A stretch of 64,000 nt of DNA from [Clostridium] symbiosum (GTDB lineage Bacteria; Bacillota; Clostridia; Lachnospirales; Lachnospiraceae): NCBI GenBank assembly GCA_021769625.1, contig JAETSN010000001.1, forward strand, positions 1-64,000, read 5' to 3'. The notes under the pieces are model-generated. The model made no database searches. It was not told the DNA's origin and was given only the letters and a program-made list of their open reading frames with translations. Numbering within the stretch: the stretch's first letter is position 1; every line of letters starts with the position of its first letter. Below, one piece after another: positions 52,175 to 60,587 of this stretch. A program made the position numbers and the translations under genes.

Positions 52175-52948
52175 ATGATCTTGGTTGTGGATGTAGGGAA
52201 TACAAATATTACGTTTGGGGTTTATAAGGGGGAGAGGCTTTGCGCGACGTTCCGGATGATGTCGAAGACGCCCCACACTTCGGATGAATACGGCGTGCAG
52301 ATCGTGGATCTGCTGGAGCGGAATGAGATCGGGCGGGAGCAGCTCGCCGGGGCTATCGTTGCCAGCGTTGTACCGAATGTGATGCATGCGCTGGTGGGCG
52401 CGGTGGTGAAATACGTGAAACTGACGCCGCTGATCGTGGGCCCCGGTGTGAAGACTGGTATCAGGGTGATCACGGCGAATCCCTATGAGGTGGGGAGCGA
52501 CCGGATCGTGGACGCGGTGGCGGCTTATGAAAAATACGGCGGGCCGGTGCTGGTGCTGGATTTCGGGACCGCGACGACCTACGACTATGTAACCGCCGAC
52601 GGGTGTTTTGCGGCGGGCATCACGGCGCCGGGGATCCGCACCGCCGCGAGGGCGCTCTGGCAGGAGGCGGCAAAACTGCCGGAGATCGAGATCATCAAGC
52701 CGAAGACCATTCTGGCACAGGAGACCATCAGCAGCATGCAGGCGGGGCTTGTGTACGGGCAGATCGGCCAGACGGAGTACATCGTCAGGCAGGTGAAGAA
52801 GGAGACCGGGCTGGAAAACATGAAGGTGGTTGCCACCGGCGGACTGGGGCGGATCATATCCGAGGAGACGGATGCCATTGATATTTATGACAGCACGCTG
52901 ACGCTGGACGGGCTGCGTATTATTTATCAGAAAAACAAAAAGGACTGA
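52175..52948 (+). CDS. coaX: type III pantothenate kinase
   Basis: 257 residues from 52175 (AAAGGAG 8 bases upstream). The N-terminal [19 protein letters not shown] is the phosphate motif of the ASKHA-fold CoaX enzymes. [23 protein letters not shown] and [10 protein letters not shown] are the further family motifs. It phosphorylates pantothenate, the first step of coenzyme A synthesis; this type uses ATP with a monovalent cation and is not feedback inhibited by CoA. dusB follows within 20 bp. Confidence 0.94.
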   Translation: MILVVDVGNTNITFGVYKGERLCATFRMMSKTPHTSDEYGVQIVDLLERNEIGREQLAGAIVASVVPNVMHALVGAVVKYVKLTPLIVGPGVKTGIRVITANPYEVGSDRIVDAVAAYEKYGGPVLVLDFGTATTYDYVTADGCFAAGITAPGIRTAARALWQEAAKLPEIEIIKPKTILAQETISSMQAGLVYGQIGQTEYIVRQVKKETGLENMKVVATGGLGRIISEETDAIDIYDSTLTLDGLRIIYQKNKKD

Positions 52949-52964
52949 GGAGGCGGGCATTCTC

Positions 52965-53963
52965 ATGTGCCCGCGGCACAGAGACAGAGCGATCGATATG
53001 AGCAAACTTACAATAGGAAATGTGACACTGGAAAATAACGTGATCCTTGCGCCCATGGCAGGTGTGACAGACCTGCCTTTTCGTTTGCTGTGCAAAAAAC
53101 AGGGGACGGGGATGGTCTGTATGGAGATGATCAGCGCCAAGGCGATCTTGTACAAAAACAGAAATACGGAGGAGCTGATGCAGACCCTGCCGGGAGAGCG
53201 CCCGGTGAGCCTGCAGCTGTTCGGTTCGGATCCGAAGATCATGGGGGAGATCGCGGCGCAGATACAGGGAAGGGATTTCGATGTGCTGGATATCAATATG
53301 GGCTGTCCTGTGCCGAAGATCGTGAATAACGGGGAGGGCTCCGCCCTGATGAGAGACCCGAAACTGGCGGAGGAGATCGTCCGCCATGTGGTGCGGGCGT
53401 CAAAAAAGCCGGTGACGGTGAAGATCCGGAAAGGCTTTGACGCGGAGCATGTGAACGCGGTGGAGATGGCAAAGCGGATACAGGAGGCAGGGGCGGCGGC
53501 GGTCATCGTCCACGGCAGGACCAGAGAGCAGTTTTATGCGGGGAAGGCGGACTGGGAGATCATTGCCAAAGTGAAGGAGGCGGTGGAGATCCCGGTGGTC
53601 GGAAACGGGGATGTGGACGGGCCGGTGAGCGCGGAACGGATGCTTCAGGAAACCGGATGTGACGGCGTGATGGTGGGCCGGGCGGCGCGGGGAAACCCCT
53701 GGATCTTCCGGGAGATCACCTCTTATCTTGAGACCGGAAGGATCCCGGAGAGGCCGGGCGCAGGGGAAAAGTGCGAATGCATTCTGGAGCATGCGGCGCT
53801 GATGCTGAAGTACAAGGGGGAATATACGGCGGTCCGGGAGATGCGCAAGCATGTCTCATGGTATACGGCGGGAACGCCCCATTCGGCAAAGCTGCGGGGA
53901 AAGATCAATACGGTGGAGAGCATGGAGGAGCTGGAAGCATGTGTCCGCGAAATATTTCAGTAA
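52965..53963 (+). CDS. dusB: tRNA-dihydrouridine synthase, DusB type
   Basis: 332 residues. The FMN-binding TIM barrel begins NVILAPMAGVTDLPFRLL. The catalytic Cys lies in DINMGCPVPKIVNNGEGSAL, and GNGDVDGP and GVMVGRAARGNPWIF bind the FMN phosphate. It reduces uridines in the tRNA D-loop with NADPH. The start is uncertain: AGGAGG lies 11 bases before the ATG at 52965, while the ATG at 52998 (MSKLTIGNV) matches the usual family N-terminus but lacks an RBS. Probably co-transcribed with coaX. Confidence 0.92.
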   Translation: MCPRHRDRAIDMSKLTIGNVTLENNVILAPMAGVTDLPFRLLCKKQGTGMVCMEMISAKAILYKNRNTEELMQTLPGERPVSLQLFGSDPKIMGEIAAQIQGRDFDVLDINMGCPVPKIVNNGEGSALMRDPKLAEEIVRHVVRASKKPVTVKIRKGFDAEHVNAVEMAKRIQEAGAAAVIVHGRTREQFYAGKADWEIIAKVKEAVEIPVVGNGDVDGPVSAERMLQETGCDGVMVGRAARGNPWIFREITSYLETGRIPERPGAGEKCECILEHAALMLKYKGEYTAVREMRKHVSWYTAGTPHSAKLRGKINTVESMEELEACVREIFQ

Positions 53964-54021
53964 AACTTTCCCGGGATCCTGCATATATTATGTTGACAAG
54001 CTTATAAACCGAGAGGCGTCT

Positions 54022-54885
54022 GTGGGATATCGGATACTTTATTTTTATAAAAGGGAGAATGCTTATTACAGGGAGAGAAGTACGGGCAGAAGGGGAAGAG
54101 GCGGACGGAACCGTCAGGCGGGCAATATTTTTTTCAGTGAAAAAGGGTTGGATGAACCGGGAGGGGAAGAGGCGGTCAAAGTGTTTTTCTGCGGTCTGCC
54201 AGAGTATTACGCAAAAGCGGCAGGATTGGGCAGGTGGAAGGGAAGCTTTCCGGTTCACTGGAATTTCGGCCAGCTCCTTCGGCTGATGCAGAACTGCTGC
54301 GAGTATGTCTCGGCAGATGCCTACTATCTGGAGGAAGGGTTTGAGAAGGAACTTGCGGAGGGTGGTCTGGGATTTACGCCCGGCAGGCAGCGGATGTGTC
54401 CGGAGCTGATCCGCAGGTTTTCCGGGCAGTTCCGGGGGATCGACAGCATTTTGTATCTGGCAGGGGGGCTTCGGGAAAGATCCGGGGAGATGCCTCTGAA
54501 GGAAGAACTTCTGCGGAAGCTTCACTACTTTTTTTATATGGGGGAGAAAACGGAGCAGTATGCCGTGTTGGAGGAGAATCTCTGGAATGAGTACGGTATG
54601 CCGCTGATGCAGGTGAGAGAGGCCGGGGAACTTGCAGCCTGCCGGATCAGGCGGCTTATGGTGCTGGATGACAGGCAGGAGGGGGAGGCGGACTGGAGGG
54701 CGCTGCCGGGGGGATGCGTCTACATGGATCTCTGGTCGGCCCCCGAACGGAAGGCGCAGATAGCCGGAAACAGAGCGAATATAAAATATATTTCGGAGTA
54801 CCAGTATCTGGCTCAAAATCTTGACACAACAGGGGAAAATGGGTATAATGTGCGCGAAGGCAATGAGCAATGCCAACGAAAGTAA
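54022..54885 (+). CDS. protein of unknown function upstream of greA
   Basis: About 287 residues if it starts at the GTG at 54022 (GAGAGG 5 bases upstream); the open frame extends back to 53851 inside dusB, but that part looks like shadow sequence. Soluble, with no membrane helix. Recognisable stretches are VFFCGLPEYYAKAAGLGRWK, DSILYLAGGLRERSGEMPLK and KLHYFFYMGEKTEQYAVLEE. I do not recognise the family. The 3' end contains the consensus promoter for greA, so its last 20 or so codons do double duty. Confidence 0.65.
   Translation: MGYRILYFYKRENAYYRERSTGRRGRGGRNRQAGNIFFSEKGLDEPGGEEAVKVFFCGLPEYYAKAAGLGRWKGSFPVHWNFGQLLRLMQNCCEYVSADAYYLEEGFEKELAEGGLGFTPGRQRMCPELIRRFSGQFRGIDSILYLAGGLRERSGEMPLKEELLRKLHYFFYMGEKTEQYAVLEENLWNEYGMPLMQVREAGELAACRIRRLMVLDDRQEGEADWRALPGGCVYMDLWSAPERKAQIAGNRANIKYISEYQYLAQNLDTTGENGYNVREGNEQCQRK
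54821..54849 (+). promoter_or_regulatory. consensus sigma-A promoter for greA-lysS
   Basis: Perfect TTGACA (54821-54826), exactly 17 bases, perfect TATAAT (54844-54849). It lies inside the 3' end of the upstream gene and gives a leader of about 170 nucleotides before greA. Confidence 0.85.
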
Positions 54886-54986
54886 ATAAAAGGATGCGTT
54901 GTGCCCGCACATAAGCAGCGTTTTGTTTATTTTCGTTGACAGGGCGAAGCCCGCAATCCGGGGAATCGCAGATTCCCCGGATCAGC
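54872..54986 (+). promoter_or_regulatory. structured leader RNA upstream of greA
   Basis: A long stem pairs CAACGAAAGTAAATAAAA (54872-54889) with TTTTGTTTATTTTCGTTG (54922-54939), two G-U or mismatched positions. Its loop contains TGTG-CCCG-CACA. A second, perfect 12-bp hairpin ATCCGGGGAATC-GCA-GATTCCCCGGAT lies at 54957-54983. No T-box or known riboswitch core is visible. Confidence 0.6.
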
Positions 54987-55026
54987 ACTGCGTGTAAAAT
55001 GAATAAAGAAAGGAAGATGTTGGATA

Positions 55027-55512
55027 ATGGAAGAAAAAAGACACATTCTGACTGCGGAAGGTTTAAAAAGATACGAGGATGAGTTATATTATCTGAAAAA
55101 TGAGAGATATAAAGAGATCACCCAGGCGATCAAGGAAGCAAGAGCGCAGGGAGACTTGTCCGAGAATGCCGAATATCAGGCGGCCAAAGAGGCCCAGAGA
55201 CAGGCTGATGCCCGTATCGAGGAACTGGAGAATATGCTGAGCAATGTGGAAGTTGTGGATGAGAGCGAGGATAGTTCCGTTGTCCGCATCGGCAGCACGA
55301 TTCGCATCAGGGATCTGGAATTGGACGAGGAGATGGAGTATCAGATCGTCGGCTCCAGTGAGGCGGACACCGATAAAAATATGATCTCCAACGAGTCCCC
55401 GCTGGGGTTGGCGCTGATCGGCTCGGCGGAAGGAGAGACTGTCAGCGTGCAGGCTCCCATCGGCGAGATCCGCTATCAGGTTTTGGAGATCGGGAAAAAG
55501 GGAAGGGAATAA
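55027..55512 (+). CDS. greA: transcription elongation factor GreA
   Basis: 161 residues, normal length. The N-terminal coiled coil (about 1-75, LKRYEDELYYLKNERYKEI, then QGDLSENAEYQAAKE) carries the acidic tip that enters the RNA polymerase secondary channel to trigger transcript cleavage. The C-terminal FKBP-like domain includes VVRIGSTIRIRDLE and SPLGLALIGSAEGETVSV. AAGGAAG lies 9 bases before the ATG. lysS begins 2 bases after its stop, a conserved pairing in Firmicutes. Confidence 0.96.
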   Translation: MEEKRHILTAEGLKRYEDELYYLKNERYKEITQAIKEARAQGDLSENAEYQAAKEAQRQADARIEELENMLSNVEVVDESEDSSVVRIGSTIRIRDLELDEEMEYQIVGSSEADTDKNMISNESPLGLALIGSAEGETVSVQAPIGEIRYQVLEIGKKGRE

Positions 55513-55514
55513 AA

Positions 55515-57650
55515 GTGGCAGAGACACAGAATCAGAATAAAGAGAAACAGCAGGATCTAGGCCAGCTGCTGAAGATAAGAAGAGAGAAATTGTCCGCCCT
55601 GCAGGAGGCGGGAAAAGATCCTTTTCAGATCACCAGATACGATGTGACCCATCACAGCGAGGAGATCAGGGAACAGTTTGAGGCGCTGGAGAACGCCCAT
55701 GTGTCCATAGCGGGGCGTCTGATGAGCAAGCGTGTCATGGGAAAGGCCTCGTTCTGCAATGTGCAGGATCTGGAGGGGACGATGCAGTGCTATATCGCCC
55801 GGGACAGCATCGGGGAGGAATCCTACGCGGATTTCAAAAAGTACGACATCGGCGATCTTGTGGGTATCGAAGGGTTTGTCTTTAAGACAAAGACCGGCGA
55901 GATTTCCGTCCACGCGGAAAAGATGACATTGCTGTCAAAATCTCTGCAGATCCTGCCAGAGAAATGGCACGGGCTTACGAACACGGACATCAGATACCGT
56001 CAGAGATATACGGACCTGATCATGAACGAGGATGTGAGAAAGACATTTGTGGCGCGTTCGAAGATCATCAGCTCGATCCGCCGCTATCTGGATGAGAGGG
56101 GATTTCTGGAGGTGGAGACGCCTATGCTGGTGGGAAACGCCGGCGGCGCCGCGGCGAGGCCTTTTGAGACCCACTACAACGCGCTGAATGAAGATGTCAA
56201 GCTGCGTATTTCGCTGGAGTTATATTTGAAGAGGCTGATCGTAGGCGGCATGGAGCGCGTGTACGAGATCGGGCGTGTGTTCCGCAATGAGGGCCTGGAT
56301 ACGCGGCATAATCCGGAGTTTACGCTGATGGAGCTCTATCAGGCGTACACAGATTACAACGGCATGATGGATCTGACGGAGGATATGTTCCGGCATGTGG
56401 CGCAGGAAGTCTGCGGGACGACGACGATTCCCTACGGCGAGGAGATGATCGATCTCGGGAAGCCTTTCGAGCGGATCACGATGGTGGAAGCCGTAAAGAA
56501 ATATACAGGCATTGATTTTGATGAGGTGGCGGATACAAAAGCCGCGAAGAAGCTGGCGGACGAGAAGGGCGTACACTATGAGGACCGCCATACAAAGGGC
56601 GACATCCTGAACCTGTTCTTCGAGGAGTTTGTGGAAGAACATCTGATCCAGCCGACCTTTGTGATGGATCACCCGGTGGAGGTATCCCCGCTGACCAAGA
56701 GAAAACCGGACAAGCCGGACTATGTGGAGCGGTTTGAACTGTTCATTATGGCGCGTGAGATGTGCAACGCCTACTCCGAGCTGAACGATCCGATCGATCA
56801 GAGGGAGCGCTTTAAGGCGCAGGAAGCGGCACTTGCGGCAGGGGACGAGGAAGCCAACACGACGGACGAAGATTTCCTGAATGCGCTGGAGATCGGTATG
56901 CCGCCCACAGGAGGCATCGGTTACGGGATCGACAGACTGGTGATGCTGCTCACAAATCAGCCTGCCATCAGGGATGTATTGCTCTTCCCGACGATGAAAA
57001 CGCTGGATAAAAAATCTTCCGATTCTCCGAAGGGCGGGAAGAAGGAGGCCGGCGCTGCGGGAAAGAAGAGTAGTATCTCCAGAGAGCAGGCGCTGGAGCT
57101 GCTGAAGAAATACAATAAGGAACCGTTCCATATCCAGCATGCGCTGACCGTGGAAGGCGTGATGCGCTGGTACGCGAAGGAACTGGGCTATGGCGCGGAA
57201 GAAGAGTTCTGGGGCATCACCGGGCTGCTTCACGATATTGATTTTGAACTCTATCCGGAGGAACACTGTAAAAAAGCGCCTGAGCTTCTGCGCGAAGCGG
57301 GAGTGGGAGAGGATATGATCTATGCGGTCTGCGCCCACGGCTACGGGATCTGCAGCGAGGAGGAGCCGAAACTGGAGATGGAGAAAGTGCTGTTTGCATC
57401 CGATGAGCTGACGGGGCTGATCTGGTCCTGCGCGCTGATGCGTCCCTCCAGGAGCACGATGGATATGGAAGTAAAGAGCCTGAAAAAGAAATTTAAGGAC
57501 AAGAAGTTCGCAGCGGGATGCTCCAGGGAGATCATTGCCAAAGGGGCGGAGATGCTCGGCTGGGAGCTGGACGATCTTTTTGATAAGACGATTCAGGCGA
57601 TGAGAAGCTGCGAGGAGAGTGTGGCGAAGGCGATGGAGGAGAACGCTTAG
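55515..57650 (+). CDS. lysS: lysyl-tRNA synthetase (class II) with fused C-terminal HD domain
   Basis: 711 residues against about 490-505 for ordinary LysRS. Residues 1-496 are a complete enzyme: OB-fold anticodon domain (AGRLMSKRVMGKASFCNVQD near 63), motif 1 (FLEVETPMLV), motif 2 (FRNEGLDTRHNPEFT) and motif 3 (GGIGYGIDRLVMLL), ending at LLFPTMK. A Lys/Gly/Ala linker (about 497-520) leads to an HD-type domain (about 521-711) with H542, H573-D574, H608 and D630 in the HD metal pattern (EPFHIQHAL, GLLHDIDF, VCAHGYG, FASDELTG). Starts at GTG with GGAAGGG overlapping the greA end. What the HD domain hydrolyses is unknown. Confidence 0.93.
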   Translation: MAETQNQNKEKQQDLGQLLKIRREKLSALQEAGKDPFQITRYDVTHHSEEIREQFEALENAHVSIAGRLMSKRVMGKASFCNVQDLEGTMQCYIARDSIGEESYADFKKYDIGDLVGIEGFVFKTKTGEISVHAEKMTLLSKSLQILPEKWHGLTNTDIRYRQRYTDLIMNEDVRKTFVARSKIISSIRRYLDERGFLEVETPMLVGNAGGAAARPFETHYNALNEDVKLRISLELYLKRLIVGGMERVYEIGRVFRNEGLDTRHNPEFTLMELYQAYTDYNGMMDLTEDMFRHVAQEVCGTTTIPYGEEMIDLGKPFERITMVEAVKKYTGIDFDEVADTKAAKKLADEKGVHYEDRHTKGDILNLFFEEFVEEHLIQPTFVMDHPVEVSPLTKRKPDKPDYVERFELFIMAREMCNAYSELNDPIDQRERFKAQEAALAAGDEEANTTDEDFLNALEIGMPPTGGIGYGIDRLVMLLTNQPAIRDVLLFPTMKTLDKKSSDSPKGGKKEAGAAGKKSSISREQALELLKKYNKEPFHIQHALTVEGVMRWYAKELGYGAEEEFWGITGLLHDIDFELYPEEHCKKAPELLREAGVGEDMIYAVCAHGYGICSEEEPKLEMEKVLFASDELTGLIWSCALMRPSRSTMDMEVKSLKKKFKDKKFAAGCSREIIAKGAEMLGWELDDLFDKTIQAMRSCEESVAKAMEENA

Positions 57651-57705
57651 AGGAGCATTCGCCGGGTGCTCTGCGAGATAAAAAATTGATAGGCTGTATG
57701 ATAAG

Positions 57706-57735
57706 AGGGGGCTGTCGGGAAACGGGCGGTCCCCT
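57706..57735 (+). terminator. terminator-like hairpin after lysS
   Basis: AGGGG-GCTGTC pairs with GGCGGT-CCCCT (several G-U pairs) around GGGAAACG; no long T-tract follows. Confidence 0.45.
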
Positions 57736-57777
57736 TGCTTGCATTTTCTGAATAGCTAAAAAAATCACCGATATCCT

Positions 57778-57808
57778 TTGACTGATTATACCGGACAAGT
57801 ATTATAAA
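57778..57808 (+). promoter_or_regulatory. promoter for the 57.9-kb gene cluster
   Basis: TTGACT (57778-57783) with ATTATA at 17-base spacing (57801-57806), or TATAAA at 19-base spacing (57803-57808), about 65 bp before the first gene. Confidence 0.5.
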
Positions 57809-57871
57809 GATCATAATCTGGAGGAACCGGAAGAGTGCAGGCGGAAAATACTGATCTGGAGGACAAACAAT

Positions 57872-58603
57872 ATGGGAAACGAATCAGGCGAATGGATCAT
57901 GCACGGCGTGGACTGGGATGATCCGGAGTGCATACATATAGTTGACGAAGCAATGGAATATATCAATGAGACGGGTTTTCTCCCGCTGTTCAGGAATGAG
58001 ATCCTGGGATTTTCGCTGGAAGAGCACACGGTGCCCGGGTATTGGTGGTGTGACGATGTGGAGAGAGATCCGTGGATGTGGAGAGCGGTCATTGCAGGGC
58101 GCAGGGATATCATTTACGGCAAATTTTTCAACAGGAAGGCCGGATTTATCTCAAGGAAGTGGCTGCCGGTGTTTGCCAATTATCGCAGGGACGGCTACGA
58201 TTTTGATGCGCTTTACGAGGACGGCAGGGCGCCCCACAAACATAAGAAGATCATGGATCATTTTATCGAAGAAAAGATGGATTCCGAGATCTATTCAAAC
58301 GAACTGAAACAGCTTGCCGGTTTTGGAAAAGACGGCGAAAAGGGATTTGACGGTGCGGTTACAAATCTGATGATGCAGATGTATCTGTGTAACTGTGATT
58401 TCAGAAAACGCAGGAATAAGAAGGAAAAAGAATACGGCTGGGATGTTGCCGTCTATTCTTCCGTCGAGCATCTTCATGGGTATGATCATGTGACTTCCTG
58501 CTATAAAGAGGATCCGAAGGATTCCTGGCGGAAGATCGCAGATTACATGCATGAAGTGTATCCGACCGCCACAGATAAACAGATCGGGAAAGTATTGGGA
58601 TAG
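57872..58603 (+). CDS. AlkZ-related protein, function unknown
   Basis: 243 residues, soluble. GFLPLFRNEILGFSLEEHT, DPWMWRAVIAGRRDIIYGKF, GFISRKWLPVFANYRRDGY and YGWDVAVYSSVEH follow the pattern I associate with Firmicute proteins annotated as AlkZ-related (winged-helix DNA glycosylase relatives), but the canonical AlkZ QxQ-type active-site motif is not visible. A DNA-repair role is therefore a weak inference. GGAGG lies 9 bases before the start. First gene of a plus-strand run that continues to 60349. Confidence 0.6.
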   Translation: MGNESGEWIMHGVDWDDPECIHIVDEAMEYINETGFLPLFRNEILGFSLEEHTVPGYWWCDDVERDPWMWRAVIAGRRDIIYGKFFNRKAGFISRKWLPVFANYRRDGYDFDALYEDGRAPHKHKKIMDHFIEEKMDSEIYSNELKQLAGFGKDGEKGFDGAVTNLMMQMYLCNCDFRKRRNKKEKEYGWDVAVYSSVEHLHGYDHVTSCYKEDPKDSWRKIADYMHEVYPTATDKQIGKVLG

Positions 58604-58620
58604 GAGAGAGGAGGCCGATC

Positions 58621-59028
58621 ATGACATACGACTATAATAAAGAACGGCAGGAGGCGATCGACGCCGGCAACAGGGCACTCCAGAGCCTGTACGCCGCGCA
58701 GAGTGACTTAAACAGTGCGAAAAACTGGGGAATCGTGGATCTGTTCGGCGGCGGAATGATAACAGGCCTGATCAAGCATTCCAAGATGAACAATGCGCAG
58801 AGCCACATGGAGCAGGCGAAGTATGACCTGCAGAGATTCAGCAAGGAACTCGGGGACGTAGCAGCTTATATCAGCCTGGACTTTAATACGGGAGATTTTC
58901 TGAGCTTTGCGGACTATTTTTTTGACGGCCTGGTGGCGGACTGGCTGGTGCAGGACCGGATCAACAGCGCCAGAGCGCAGGTGGACGAGGCGATCCGCAG
59001 AGTGCAGAATGTTTTGGGCAGGCTGTGA
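58621..59028 (+). CDS. small helical protein of unknown function
   Basis: 135 residues, mostly alpha-helical with long heptad-like stretches (RQEAIDAGNRALQSLYAAQS, MNNAQSHMEQAKYDLQRFSK, DRINSARAQVDEAIRRVQNV) around a Gly-rich turn (LFGGGMITGLIK). No signal peptide. GAGAGGAGG sits just upstream and the gap to the preceding gene is 17 bp, so co-transcription is likely. Family not recognised. Confidence 0.7.
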   Translation: MTYDYNKERQEAIDAGNRALQSLYAAQSDLNSAKNWGIVDLFGGGMITGLIKHSKMNNAQSHMEQAKYDLQRFSKELGDVAAYISLDFNTGDFLSFADYFFDGLVADWLVQDRINSARAQVDEAIRRVQNVLGRL

Positions 59029-59070
59029 GCAAAATCTGCATTATGAAAACAGGCGGGAGGACTTGAAAAT

Positions 59071-59517
59071 ATGGAACATAAATTCTGGCACAGCGGACAG
59101 GCGGACATACAGGCGATAACCGACGAGTACAGAGGAATACATACCCCTGCTGACTTATACGATGCCCTTTCCGATATCTGGTGCGCAGATACCTGCGCGC
59201 CGAGGATGAGGCAGAACTGGACGCCGGAGAATAAAACTCTGGGGCAATGTTCGATCACGGCGTTTCTGGCGCAGGATATCTTCGGCGGGAAAGTATACGG
59301 CGTGCCGCGCTCCGGCGGAACTTACCACTGTTATAATGTGATCGGAAACTGCAAATTTGACCTGACGAGCGAGCAGTTCGGAGATGAAGTTCTGGTATAT
59401 GAAGGAAATCCGGAACAGTTCCGGGAGGTTCATTTATCAAAGGAAGAGAAGAAGCTGCGGTACGAGTATCTGAAGGAACAGTTGAGAGAATGGACGGCAA
59501 AACAAAGAATATATTGA
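59071..59517 (+). CDS. YunG-like conserved protein, function unknown
   Basis: 148 residues, soluble. TLGQCSITAFLAQDIFGGKV, TYHCYNVIGNCKFDLTSEQF and EEKKLRYEYLKEQLREW match my memory of YunG-like proteins of Firmicutes. The conserved Cys of GQC, His of YHCYN and Asp of FDLT would fit a papain-like or transglutaminase-like catalytic triad, but this is inference. GGGAGG precedes the ATG. Its 3' end overlaps the start of the truncated nuclease gene by 28 bp. Confidence 0.65.
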   Translation: MEHKFWHSGQADIQAITDEYRGIHTPADLYDALSDIWCADTCAPRMRQNWTPENKTLGQCSITAFLAQDIFGGKVYGVPRSGGTYHCYNVIGNCKFDLTSEQFGDEVLVYEGNPEQFREVHLSKEEKKLRYEYLKEQLREWTAKQRIY

Positions 59518-60161
59518 TAATATGCCGAATGCTGGCGGTTGCAGGGTATCTGAAGACGCCAAAGAAAGAATTGCAGGCAGACGGCACATATCTGTGCGAG
59601 GTTTCTATTCCGAATAAAGAGATAGCCGCAGTCTACAAGAGTGAGATCCTGTCTCATTTGCTGCAGATCGGGGCGATCACACGGATGACGGCAGATAAAA
59701 TAGCGGAGAGCATCTATGCGAATGATCTTAAGAAGCTGCAGCAGGCCATTACGGAATATATGGATAGATCGGTCAGCTTTTATGACGCCGGTGCAGAAGG
59801 CTTTTATCATGGGCTGGTTCTCGGCCTGGTTGCCCTGATAGATGATCAATATAAAATCAGGTCAAACAGAGAATCCGGTGACGGAAGATATGATATCAGT
59901 CTGATTCCCAGAGACAGGATACATCCCGGGATTATCATGGAATTGAAATGTGAGAATGGGTTGACAGCAGAAAAATTGGATACGTTGTTGGCGGAAGCGT
60001 TGGATCAGATCAATGAGAAACGGTATGATGCGGAAATGCGCGGTGACGGCGTGGAGAATATCCTGAAACTTGGGATCGCTTTTTCCGGCAAGAAAGTAAA
60101 GATAAGAACGGAAAAACACAGTGAGACATCTGAAATACAGAAAAATATATATACGAAATAA
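59490..60161 (+). pseudogene. 5'-truncated AAA-ATPase-like / PD-(D/E)XK protein (C-terminal part only)
   Basis: The 223-residue frame encodes only the C-terminal third of the family seen in full at 277-2025. From residue 14 it reads MLAVAGYLKTPKKELQADG, then YHGLVLGLVALI and RSNRESGDGRYDISLIPRD, with IIMELK completing the PD-(D/E)XK motif (D of RYD, E and K of ELK). The whole N-terminal ATPase is missing; the first dozen residues (MDGKTKNILIIC) run out of the preceding gene in another frame. There is no real RBS. The nuclease fold may still be intact, but expression is doubtful. Confidence 0.75.
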
Positions 60162-60178
60162 AAGGAGGCTCCCGGCAA

Positions 60179-60349
60179 ATGCAAACCTGGTACTATGAAG
60201 TAGTCAGCATCGACGGCGATTACGCGAATTTAAAGAGAACGGATATAGAATCCGAGGATTTAAAGCTGGTGGCAAGGGCGCTGCTCCCGGCGGAGATCGT
60301 GGAAGGCACAAAACTGAAATACGAGATGATGCAGTACGAAATGATCTGA
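60179..60349 (+). CDS. 56-residue conserved-looking protein, function unknown
   Basis: Encodes MQTWYYEVVSIDGDYANLKR and LVARALLPAEIVEGTKLKYE, ending MMQYEMI. AAAGGAGG lies 10 bases before the ATG, codon use is normal and the sequence is compact and acidic, as expected for a small beta-barrel-like protein. No domain is recognised. It follows the truncated nuclease gene by 17 bp and could be the last gene of the 57.9-kb run. Confidence 0.65.
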   Translation: MQTWYYEVVSIDGDYANLKRTDIESEDLKLVARALLPAEIVEGTKLKYEMMQYEMI

Positions 60350-60473
60350 ATGATCCACAGACTGAAAGTCATCCCCGGAAAAAACGGAAAAAAGTCAGAT
60401 AAATGCGAAAAAACGGCATAAAAATTCCTCATTTACCCATAATATATTAAGAAATTATAAAAATTATAAATTG

Positions 60474-60500
60474 TTAGCACTCACTATTGACGAGTGCTAA
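60474..60500. promoter_or_regulatory. CIRCE element (HrcA operator)
   Basis: Perfect TTAGCACTC-N9-GAGTGCTAA. It overlaps the -35 box of the hsp20 promoter, so HrcA should repress this gene until heat or misfolding stress. Confidence 0.95.
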
Positions 60501-60515
60501 CAAAAGTGGTATAAC
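60487..60515 (+). promoter_or_regulatory. hsp20 promoter
   Basis: TTGACG (60487-60492), 17-base spacer, TATAAC (60510-60515), about 73 bp before the gene; the -35 box lies within the CIRCE element. Confidence 0.75.
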
Positions 60516-60587
60516 ACAGTTATAACAAAAAACAACAACAGCTTATCAAGCTGCTACACATTTATAACAGGTAAGGAGGAAAAGATC

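Noticed and set aside
54872-55026. T-box leader controlling lysS
   Set aside because: The conserved T-box sequence (GGTGGAACC type) is absent, and the leader precedes greA rather than lysS alone.
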